DNA from: JAQGMO01 sp050954505
GTDB lineage: Bacteria > Pseudomonadota > Gammaproteobacteria > Burkholderiales > Burkholderiaceae_D
Length of the DNA stretch: 7,903 nucleotides
Direction: 5' to 3'
NCBI GenBank assembly: GCA_050954505.1
Contig: JBPBPY010000391.1
Location: forward strand, 1 to 7,903
How positions within the stretch are numbered: position 1 is the first letter of the stretch; the number at the start of each line of letters is the position of its first letter. The notes under the pieces were generated by a model. The model searched no databases. It was not told where the DNA came from and saw only the letters and a list, made by a program, of their open reading frames with translations. Shown here in pieces: positions 1-5,254 of this stretch. The translations under genes and the position numbers were made by a program.

Positions 1-102
1 CCAGCACCAGCACCAGCACCAGCACCAGCACCAGCACCAGCATCAGCATCAGCACCAGCATCAGCACCAGCATCAGCATCAGCATCAGCACCAGCATCAG
101 CT
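1..102. repeat. Hexanucleotide tandem repeat inside eutC, 17 units
   Basis: Seventeen consecutive 6-base units read CCAGCA or TCAGCA on the plus strand; the last ends in CT. The leftmost seven are identical CCAGCA, and the remaining ten mix the two types irregularly. In the eutC frame they code Gly-Ala (GGTGCT) or Asp-Ala (GATGCT). Because the unit is six bases, any gain or loss keeps the reading frame and only changes linker length. The array continues past base 1, so its full size is unknown. The uniform left end next to a mixed right end suggests recent expansion at the eutC-downstream side. Confidence 0.95.
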
Positions 103-542
103 TTAGTGCCGCCATTCACATCAGCATTTACGTTGGCACCCGCATCGTCATCGCCATTCATCCCGCCATCAACCGCCTCAAGCCCCGGCTGCTTTTCCAA
201 CCCGCCGGCACGCAGATCCAGAAGCATCTGCCGCGAAACATCATCGAGCCTGCGTCCCAGGTCGGGACGCTGCAGATACACTTCGCGTGTCGGCGCGGCA
301 CTGGCCAGCGCTAGCCAGTCCAGTTGTTCCAGCTCCGGCTGGCGTTGGAAGACCTGCAGCTGTTCGGTGGTATTGAAATGCCGGTGCACTGCATCGCGCG
401 CCCGTGCATGGTCGAGCTGGAATGCCAGCTGTGCCGAGGTAGGCTGGCAGATGCCGGTGCGGCCCAGCGCGATGCGTGCGTCGGTAAAGCGGCGCAGCGT
501 TACCCACGGATTGCCGACCACTGCAGGTTTGGGCGCGCTCAT
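1..542 (-). CDS. eutC: Ethanolamine ammonia-lyase small subunit EutC, N-terminal part (3' end outside window)
   Basis: EutC is the small (beta) subunit of adenosylcobalamin-dependent ethanolamine ammonia-lyase; with EutB it splits ethanolamine into acetaldehyde and ammonia. The start is ATG at 542, preceded by GAGGAAACCATC, a good ribosome binding site. The gene starts 30 bases after the eutB stop. Residues 11-100 follow the EutC pattern: NPW near residue 11, a basic helix with ARIALGRTG at 22-30, and YLQRPDLGRRL at 89-99, matching E. coli YLTRPDMGRRL. From about residue 111 the sequence departs from the family. It becomes acidic and Gly/Asn-rich, and from residue 148 it is a pure Ala-Asp/Ala-Gly repeat that is still open at the window edge. 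In E. coli EutC only a few residues separate this helix from the VVISDGLS segment of the cobalamin-binding half, so this is a large insertion or a divergent linker. The cofactor-binding half itself lies outside the window. Confidence 0.9.
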   Translation of the reverse strand, partial: MSAPKPAVVGNPWVTLRRFTDARIALGRTGICQPTSAQLAFQLDHARARDAVHRHFNTTEQLQVFQRQPELEQLDWLALASAAPTREVYLQRPDLGRRLDDVSRQMLLDLRAGGLEKQPGLEAVDGGMNGDDDAGANVNADVNGGTKADAGADADADAGADAGADADAGAGAGAGAGAGA

Positions 543-572
543 GATGGTTTCCTCAATGAAGGGTGTGAGTCA

Positions 573-1985
573 TCACGGCGCCTCCAGCCGCAGCAAGGCC
601 GATGCGAACGGTGCCGGCAGGGTTTCGGCGAGCGTGGCGGTTTCGGCACTGGTGAAGATTGCCATGCTGCGCAGCCAGTCGGCAAACTCGGGCGCCGGCT
701 GCAGACCGAGCACGCGGCGCGCATACAAGGCGTCATGAAACGAGGTGGTCTGGTAATTGAGCATGATGTCGTCGGAACCGGGAATGCCCATGATGAAGCT
801 GCAGCCTGCGGCCCCCATCATGGTCAGCAGCGTATCCATGTCATCCTGGTCAGCCTGGGCGTGGTTGGTGTAGCAGACATCGCAGCCCATCGGCAGGCCC
901 AGCAGCTTGGCGCAAAAGTGGTCTTCCAGGCCGGCGCGCATGATCTGCTTGCCGTCATACAGGTATTCCGGTCCGATGAAGCCCACCACGGAATTGACCA
1001 GCAGCGGCGCGAACTTGCGCGCCACCGCATAGGCGCGCGCCTCGCAAGTCTGCTGGTCGACGCCATGATGGGCATTGGCCGACAGCGCGCTGCCTTGCCC
1101 GGTTTCGAAATACATGACGTTGTCGCCGACACTGCCGCGCGCAAGCGAGCGCGCCGCTGCATGTGCCTCCCCCAGCAGCGCCAGATCGATGCCAAAGCTG
1201 CGGTTGGCCGCCTCGGTGCCGGCAATCGACTGGAACACCAGGTCCACTGGCGCACCACGTTCGATCGCCGCCATGGTGTTGGTCACATGCGTGAGCACGC
1301 AGGACTGGGTCGGAATGGCATGGCGGCTGATGATTTCATCAAGCATGTGCAGCAGGCGCACGACCTGCGGCACATCGTCGGTGGCGGGATTGATGCCGAT
1401 GACGGCGTCGCCGCTGCCGTACAGCAGGCCGTCGAGGATGCTGGCGGCAATGCCTTTTTCATCGTCGGTGGGGTGGTTGGGCTGCAGGCGCGTCGACAGC
1501 CTGCCGGCCAGGCCGATGGTGTTGCGAAAACGGGTCACCACGCGGCACTTGCGCGCCACCGTCACCAGGTCCTGCACGCGCATGATCTTTGAAACCGCAG
1601 CGGCCATCTCGGGGGTGATGCCGGGCGCAACCGACGCCAGCATGGTTTCATCGGCCTGGTCGGACAGCAGCCAGTTGCGAAAGTCGCCCACGCTCAGGTG
1701 GGCAAGCGGTGCAAACGCCAGCGCATCATGCCCATCGATTATCAGCCGCGTGACTTCATCGCTTTCATAAGGGATGACGAGATCGTTGAGGAACACTGTC
1801 AGGGGCAGCTCGGCCAGCGCCATCTGGGCTGCCACCCGTTCGATGGCGCTGCCGGCAATCAGGCCGGCCAGGCGGTCGCCTGAACGCTCCGGCGTGGCCT
1901 TGGCCAGCAAATCCTTGAGGTCGCGGAATTGCCAGGTATGGCTGCCGATGACATGCGCATAACGGTGATGGCAATGCTGGTCCAT
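573..1985 (-). CDS. eutB: Ethanolamine ammonia-lyase large subunit EutB
   Basis: EutB is the catalytic (alpha) subunit, a TIM barrel that binds ethanolamine and, with EutC, adenosylcobalamin, and releases acetaldehyde and ammonia. The 470 residues align along their length with E. coli EutB (about 453 aa). ERSGDRLAG is at 33-41 and SARLQPN appears as STRLQPN at 164-170, with Arg166 and Gln168 matching the substrate-site Arg160/Gln162. GINPATDD (197-204) carries Asn199. YFETGQGSALSA (292-303) carries Glu294, the equivalent of active-site Glu287. FIGPEYLY is at 336-343, and GCDVCYTNHAQADQ (367-380) carries Asp369, matching Asp362. DDIMLNYQTTSFHD is at 405-418. No key residue is missing. The ATG at 1985 follows AAGGAAGG at good spacing, which supports this start over internal ones. 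It lies 59 bases after the upstream unknown gene and 30 bases before eutC. No permease, EutA reactivase or microcompartment shell gene is seen in this window. Confidence 0.97.
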   Translation of the reverse strand: MDQHCHHRYAHVIGSHTWQFRDLKDLLAKATPERSGDRLAGLIAGSAIERVAAQMALAELPLTVFLNDLVIPYESDEVTRLIIDGHDALAFAPLAHLSVGDFRNWLLSDQADETMLASVAPGITPEMAAAVSKIMRVQDLVTVARKCRVVTRFRNTIGLAGRLSTRLQPNHPTDDEKGIAASILDGLLYGSGDAVIGINPATDDVPQVVRLLHMLDEIISRHAIPTQSCVLTHVTNTMAAIERGAPVDLVFQSIAGTEAANRSFGIDLALLGEAHAAARSLARGSVGDNVMYFETGQGSALSANAHHGVDQQTCEARAYAVARKFAPLLVNSVVGFIGPEYLYDGKQIMRAGLEDHFCAKLLGLPMGCDVCYTNHAQADQDDMDTLLTMMGAAGCSFIMGIPGSDDIMLNYQTTSFHDALYARRVLGLQPAPEFADWLRSMAIFTSAETATLAETLPAPFASALLRLEAP

Positions 1986-2044
1986 GAGGCGCCTTCCTTG
2001 ACAGTGCGAACACGGAGGAAAAACCTGCGGACCAGTCTATCAGC

Positions 2045-2461
2045 TCAACGCCACTTGCGCGTCCTGAATTCATGACCCAGCACCGTGCGGCTGGTGGCGA
2101 TCATGCTGTTGAGGCCGAGGATCAGCTGGGTCAGGGTGTCGCCCGGCAGCAGCCAGATGCGCGCTGCCGGCGCCGGTACGCGGGTGGCGGCAGTGATCAG
2201 CGGCGCGATCCAATCCGCTTCCGGCGAGACATCGAGCAGGATGTCGCCATCCTGGTTGGTGTGCATGGTGATGTCGCCGCCATGTTCCAGGTTGAAGCGC
2301 ACGCCATAACCGGTGGCGCCGGCTTTCAAGGCGTAGCGTTGCAGGTTGCGGTTGTGGTCTTCGATCCAGGTTTCGGCTTCGGCGACATTGCGCAGGTCGA
2401 TCCACGGGGTGTCGGTGACCGGCTCGGGCGGTTCGGTCAGAATATAGTCCTGCTCTTGCAT
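2045..2461 (-). CDS. Conserved-looking hypothetical protein, 138 aa, upstream of eutBC
   Basis: I do not recognise the family. The chosen start, ATG at 2461, begins MQEQDYILTEPPEPV. The frame stays open upstream to 2740, but that extension is Cys/Ala/Arg-rich and crosses a tandem-repeat region, so it looks non-coding. The 138 residues have a balanced, globular composition with no signal peptide or membrane segment. An acidic N-terminal third contains WIDLRNVAEAETWIEDHN; a middle part rich in Gly/Asp with alternating hydrophobics (YGVRFNLEHGGDITMHTNQDGDILLDV) suggests a beta-sheet, and the C-terminal half looks helical. The stop is only 59 bases from eutB with no clear terminator between, so the three genes may be one transcript. 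The ribosome binding site is weak (GCGAGCGCC). A link to ethanolamine metabolism is inference from position only. Confidence 0.72.
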   Translation of the reverse strand: MQEQDYILTEPPEPVTDTPWIDLRNVAEAETWIEDHNRNLQRYALKAGATGYGVRFNLEHGGDITMHTNQDGDILLDVSPEADWIAPLITAATRVPAPAARIWLLPGDTLTQLILGLNSMIATSRTVLGHEFRTRKWR

Positions 2462-2818
2462 GATGGCGCTCGCTATGAATGGATGACTCAGTTTACCGCG
2501 CACGGCCACAGCCTGCCGGAAAAGCGCGCTGGCAGGGCGCCCTGGCAAGGGACGCTGATACAGTACGCGGGCACAGCATGCAGACAACGCACGCAGACAA
2601 CGCACACAGCGAAGCGCGCCGGCGCAGCACGCTGATACAGCGCGCCAGTACAATTGGTCAGTAGGGTACGTCAGTACGGCACGGCACGCTACGACAGCGC
2701 GAGCCGAACCAAGCCGGGCCGGGCAGGCCAATCGCGCCAAGATTGATTTCGACGACTTGCACTGGCCGCAAACGCCCCGATGTTCGTTACATGCTCAAAT
2801 AATCAGTTGGGGACTTTC
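2462..2818. other. Gene-free, repeat-rich intergenic region between divergent genes
   Basis: This stretch separates the minus-strand 138-aa gene from the plus-strand 68-aa gene, so it should hold both promoters. I see no convincing sigma-70 pair for either. It contains a perfect 12-base palindrome CAGGGCGCCCTG at 2533-2544, a 12-base direct repeat ACGCTGATACAG at 2552-2563 and 2629-2640, and a decayed 13-base tandem array (separate entry). Open frames crossing it give Cys/Arg/Ala-rich translations typical of GC-rich non-coding DNA. Confidence 0.7.
2568..2697. repeat. Degenerate 13-base tandem repeat array
   Basis: The clearest units are two perfect adjacent copies of GCAGACAACGCAC at 2580-2592 and 2593-2605. 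Further right, CAGTAC or CAGTAG recurs at exactly 13-base spacing at 2646, 2659 and 2672, each followed by divergent sequence. The bases between and just outside fit the same 13-base register only loosely (CAG or CAC near unit starts). I read it as an old minisatellite of about ten units that has largely decayed. The outer limits are approximate. Confidence 0.6.
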
Positions 2819-3025
2819 ATGAATAAATACAGTGTCGTGGCAATCGATCTGCATCAACTCGCGGCCATGATGGCCGAGGCCATGCAAACCATCGATTGCC
2901 CGGATTGTTGCGGTCCGGTGCATGATTTCATCGAACATGGCGGGGCGGTGTACCGGGAAGAATTCGAATGGGCGTGTTTTGCCGATACGGTGGTCATGCG
3001 GCATCGCATCAAACGCATCGGTTAA
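2819..3025 (+). CDS. Small hypothetical protein, 68 aa, with a CPDCC motif
   Basis: The family is not recognised. The start is taken at ATG 2819 (MNKYSVVAIDLHQL), which follows TTGGGGAC about 8 bases upstream. An in-frame ATG at 2780 would add 13 residues but has no better ribosome site. Residues 4-25 look like an amphipathic helix rich in Ala and Met. A Cys-Pro-Asp-Cys-Cys cluster sits at 27-31, His35 and His40 follow, and Cys53 lies in FEWACFAD. This may be an incomplete or unusual metal site, but there is no second CxxC pair. The tail is basic (RHRIKRIG). There is no membrane segment or signal peptide. The stop lies 82 bases before the helix-turn-helix gene on the same strand, so the two could share a transcript; the shared role is unknown. 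Confidence 0.55.
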   Translation: MNKYSVVAIDLHQLAAMMAEAMQTIDCPDCCGPVHDFIEHGGAVYREEFEWACFADTVVMRHRIKRIG

Positions 3026-3107
3026 AATGGCGTCACTGGCAGTGCTGGCAGCGGCACAATGATCGCTGCGGCACGGGCTTCCGTCCATTCATCGACTTCA
3101 CTACGCC

Positions 3108-3647
3108 ATGGCATTTGTAACCATCACCGAAGCGGCCAAGCTGGTGCGCCGTTCGCGCCGCACCTTGTACCGCGACATCGACGCCGGCCGGCTCAGCAAA
3201 ACCGTCAACGCCGATGGCGGCGCCACTATCGACACCGCTGAACTGCTGCGCGCCTACGGCAGCCTGCACATGGAAGAAAGCGGTGCGCGTGCGTCGGTCC
3301 AAGATGCGGCTGGCAGCGAAGTCGATGATTTTGGCGACTTGGTGGACCGCTGGGACAATGCGCCGCGACCCCTTCCCAAGGCGCATGCCAATAACGACGA
3401 GCGGGTGCAAGTCGTGATTCTGGAAGAAAAGATCAAGTCGTTGCAGCACATCCTGGAAATCGAAGCCACGCTGCGCAAGGTCAAGGACGAGGTCACCACC
3501 GAGCTGCGCAGCCGGCTGGAAGAAAAGGACCGCGTCATCAAAACGCTGGAAAACCGCGTGCTGCTGCTCGATTACGATGGCCCGCAAGCCCAACACTTGC
3601 CAGCCAAACCGGCAGGTTTTTTTGCCCGCCTGTTCCAGAAGTCCTGA
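3108..3647 (+). CDS. Helix-turn-helix protein with coiled coil and aromatic C-terminal tail, 179 aa
   Basis: Residues 1-50 form an excisionase/MerR-like winged helix-turn-helix: FVTITEAAKLVRRSRRTLYR places the two helices at about 6-13 and 16-26, followed by the wing DAGRLSKTVNADGGATIDTAEL. Residues 51-97 are an acidic, probably disordered linker. Residues 98-153 are strongly heptad-like and charged (VVILEEKIKSLQHIL through LEEKDRVIKTLENRV), predicting a long coiled coil and dimer formation. The protein ends in a Pro/Lys stretch and FFARLFQKS. Helix-turn-helix plus coiled coil plus an aromatic tail is known from accessory replication and partition-related proteins on plasmids of several phyla, and from phage regulators. 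That likeness is architectural only; the exact family is not recognised. The start ATG at 3108 has no clear Shine-Dalgarno. A TAAAAT at 3023-3028, overlapping the stop of the upstream small gene, could be a -10 box, but no good -35 goes with it. Confidence 0.85.
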   Translation: MAFVTITEAAKLVRRSRRTLYRDIDAGRLSKTVNADGGATIDTAELLRAYGSLHMEESGARASVQDAAGSEVDDFGDLVDRWDNAPRPLPKAHANNDERVQVVILEEKIKSLQHILEIEATLRKVKDEVTTELRSRLEEKDRVIKTLENRVLLLDYDGPQAQHLPAKPAGFFARLFQKS

Positions 3648-3711
3648 GCCCATTGCGCTGGGGCGCATGTACTGGAGATTTGCCGGCCGTTTGCTTGATG
3701 TGAGTACCACG

Positions 3712-3725
3712 GCCACTGCAGTGGC
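3712..3725. repeat. 14-base perfect palindrome GCCACTGCAGTGGC
   Basis: The fully self-complementary 14-mer lies 65 bases downstream of the helix-turn-helix gene. With no loop and no following T-run it does not look like an intrinsic terminator. It could be a binding site for a dimeric regulator, possibly the neighbouring helix-turn-helix protein, or it could be chance. No second copy is seen in the window. Confidence 0.5.
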
Positions 3726-3777
3726 ATGCATCCGGCATTACAATTGTTCGAGATCTCCAGCTTCATGTGTGGCCGAG

Positions 3778-3796
3778 GCCGGCAATGTAAGCCGGC
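3778..3796. repeat. GCCGGC stem-loop, 6-base stem with 7-base loop
   Basis: GCCGGC at 3778-3783 and GCCGGC at 3791-3796 (each self-complementary) flank AATGTAA. The inverted repeat is GC-rich and would form a stable hairpin in RNA. No T-tract follows on either strand, so a rho-independent terminator is not supported. Confidence 0.4.
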
Positions 3797-4024
3797 GTGG
3801 CAGTGCTGCGTCACGGCAGTTGGTGCAGCGACGGTTTGCAGTGCTGTAGTGAAGTCACCCTTGAATCGATCGTTCGAGTCGATCCATTGCGTTGCTCTTT
3901 GGGTTGATCCATAGAATCGATTCCTTGGAGCGGTCCGATTCAGCCACAGGCAGTCAACCTGCGCGGACGACAGCCAAACTCTTCAACCTTACGGGAATCA
4001 AAACCACCAAGCGAGCCCAAGACC

Positions 4025-4159
4025 ATGAGCAAGACCTGCCCAAAATGCGGTTCCGATGAAACGCGTCGCATCAAGCGGCCGTTCTGGATGCGCATGTTCC
4101 GCAACAGCATTTGCATCTATTGCTACCGTTGCGCCCGGCGCTCCATGCTGCGCAGTTGA
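4025..4159 (+). CDS. Small zinc-ribbon protein, 44 aa
   Basis: A very short frame starts at ATG 4025 with MSKTCPKCGSDE and ends at TGA 4159. Cysteines 5 and 8 form the pair TCPKCG, a classic zinc knuckle. A second cluster, CIYCYRC, places Cys30, Cys33 and Cys36 at x2 spacing near the C-terminus. Between the two knuckles lies a basic, aromatic segment, RRIKRPFWMRMFRN. The pattern CPKCGS...RRIKRPFW...C.YRC resembles small stand-alone zinc ribbons common in proteobacteria, which may bind nucleic acid; the function is unknown. The ordered metal-ligand spacing in such a short frame is the main reason to call it a gene. The ribosome binding site is weak (GCGAGCCCAAGACC). It runs convergently towards hyi, whose stop is 33 bases away. 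Confidence 0.75.
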   Translation: MSKTCPKCGSDETRRIKRPFWMRMFRNSICIYCYRCARRSMLRS

Positions 4160-4181
4160 GGGCGCGCACGGCCAGCCCTCA
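4157..4181 (+). terminator. Possible terminator hairpin between the convergent zinc-ribbon and hyi genes
   Basis: TGAGGGC (4157-4163) pairs with GCCCTCA (4175-4181) around an 11-base loop. The left arm includes the zinc-ribbon stop codon. The following plus-strand sequence CCGCCTGTTCTTT is only moderately T-rich and starts late, so this is a weak intrinsic terminator at best. The minus side has no T-run for hyi. Confidence 0.35.
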
Positions 4182-4192
4182 CCGCCTGTTCT

Positions 4193-4990
4193 TTACAACC
4201 GGCCATTTGCCTGCAGCGCACCGGCGGGCATCCAGCCCAGACCCTCGAGCGTCGACCCGGCCGGACGATATTCGCAGCCGATCCAGCCGTCGTAGCCCAG
4301 TTCATCGAGCACCCCGAACAAATACGGATAATTGATTTCACCGCGGTCCGGCTCATGGCGCCCCGGGGCCCCGGCCAGCTGGACATGCCCGATGAAGGGA
4401 TAATGCTGGCGCAGGCGGGTTGCCAGGTCACCCTCGACGATCTGGCAATGATAGAAATCCATCATGATCTTCAGGTTCGGCGCACCGACTTCCACGCAAA
4501 TGGTCTGCGCCTGGGCCTGGGTGTTGAGCAGATAGCCGGGAATGTCGCGCACATTGATCGGTTCGATCAGCGCCGTCAAGCCATGCGCCGCCATGGCCTC
4601 GGCGGCAAAACGCAGGTTCTCCAGGAATGTCGTCAGGTAGGGACCCGGGTCGGCCTGGGCCGGCAGGATGCCGGCCATGACATGCAGCATCCTGGTGCCA
4701 CAGGCATTGGCATAGTCGATGGCGCGTTCGACTGCGGCGCGAAAGTCCGCTTCACGGCCCGGCAGGATGGCAAGCCCGCGCTCACCGGCGGCAAAGTCGC
4801 CAGGCGGCAGGTTGAAGAGGATGTTTTCCAGGCCGTATCGTTGCAGCCGGCTGGCGATTTCCTGCGCCGGATAGTCGTAGGGGAATTGCGATTCGACTGC
4901 CTTGAAGCCTGCTTTGGCTGCGGCTTCGAAGCGATCGAGGTAGGGAACTTCATTGAACATCAACGACAGGTTGGCAGCAAACCGTGGCAT
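4193..4990 (-). CDS. hyi: Hydroxypyruvate isomerase family protein, 265 aa
   Basis: This TIM-barrel sugar isomerase (AP endonuclease 2 / xylose isomerase-like fold) is expected to interconvert hydroxypyruvate and tartronate semialdehyde in glyoxylate metabolism. Related OtnI enzymes act on 2-oxo-tetronate. The match with E. coli Hyi is direct: RFAANLSLMFNEVPYLDRF at 3-21, QFPYDYPAQEI at 35-45, NLPPGDFAAGERGLAILPGRE at 60-80, LIEPINVRDIPGY at 141-153, IGHVQLAGAPGRHEP at 200-214, GEINYPYLF at 217-225 and GWIGCEYRP at 235-243. Glu143 and Glu240 are the expected catalytic, metal-binding pair, with Asp178 and Gln204 as further ligands. The length is close to the E. coli protein (258 aa). The ATG at 4990 follows GGGGAAAGCC, a good ribosome site. 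The frame stays open to 5629, but that extension runs antisense through the neighbouring gene and the tandem array and is not coding. No gcl or glxR neighbour is present, so the exact substrate is uncertain. Confidence 0.93.
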   Translation of the reverse strand: MPRFAANLSLMFNEVPYLDRFEAAAKAGFKAVESQFPYDYPAQEIASRLQRYGLENILFNLPPGDFAAGERGLAILPGREADFRAAVERAIDYANACGTRMLHVMAGILPAQADPGPYLTTFLENLRFAAEAMAAHGLTALIEPINVRDIPGYLLNTQAQAQTICVEVGAPNLKIMMDFYHCQIVEGDLATRLRQHYPFIGHVQLAGAPGRHEPDRGEINYPYLFGVLDELGYDGWIGCEYRPAGSTLEGLGWMPAGALQANGRL

Positions 4991-5098
4991 GGCTTTCCCC
5001 AAAACTTCCATCCTAACGCGCTTGGCGCGCCGGCGGCAAGACTGACAACACGGCCGTCGCCAGGGAAGTGAATCGACAAGGGCAATCGGACGGATGAC

Positions 5099-5218
5099 AA
5101 TCGGAGAACCATCGGAGAACCATCGGAAAACAATCGGAAAACCGTCGGAAAACAATCGGAAAACAATCGGAAGACAAACGAACAACAAAGCAAAACAAAA
5201 GCAAAACGAAAGCGTTAC
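5099..5218. repeat. 11-base tandem array with helically phased A-tracts
   Basis: Seven clear 11-base units occupy 5099-5175, with consensus AATCGGAAAAC; variants change the first two bases or one A to G. Three or four decayed A-rich units (one of 10 bases) follow to 5218, keeping the terminal AAC and the register. Each unit presents a short A-run on the plus strand about one helical turn apart, the arrangement known to give intrinsic DNA curvature. The array lies between divergent hyi and the gamma-glutamylcyclotransferase gene, 37 bases upstream of the latter's start, so it may affect expression of either. Confidence 0.85.
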
Positions 5219-5254
5219 ACTCGAACCCATCGATCGACTCCCCGGCACGCAACG

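Larger units (their letters stand above)
3648..4024. other. Gene-free region with palindromes and GATC-rich direct repeats
   Basis: No open frame here looks coding on either strand. The stretch holds a perfect 14-base palindrome at 3712-3725 and a GCCGGC hairpin at 3778-3796 (separate entries). It also holds a cluster of related short words: GAATCGAT at 3863 and again at 3914 inside the palindrome GAATCGATTC (3914-3923), and GATCCAT at 3881 and 3906. TAGAAT at 3912-3917 resembles a -10 box, with TTGCGT at 3887-3892 as a possible -35 at a long 19-base spacing. This would be a promoter for the zinc-ribbon gene with the palindrome lying on its -10. This is a weak prediction. Confidence 0.5.

Noticed and set aside
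1..102. Phase-variation switch in eutC
   Set aside because: The unit is six bases, so copy-number change cannot shift the frame; only length variation is possible.
324..1592. 422-codon open frame on the plus strand opposite eutB and eutC
   Set aside because: It is antisense to clear eutB/eutC coding sequence; its His/Gln/Arg-rich translation is the usual shadow of a GC-rich gene and matches no fold I know.
2462..2740. N-terminal extension of the 138-aa gene to 231 codons
   Set aside because: The extension is Cys/Arg/Ala-rich, crosses the 13-base repeat array and looks unlike the globular remainder.
3033..3731. 232-codon minus-strand frame opposite the helix-turn-helix gene
   Set aside because: The plus strand has a coherent helix-turn-helix and coiled coil; the antisense frame is a codon-bias shadow.
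5099..5218. CRISPR array
   Set aside because: The 11-base units are directly adjacent with no unique spacers, and no cas gene is present.
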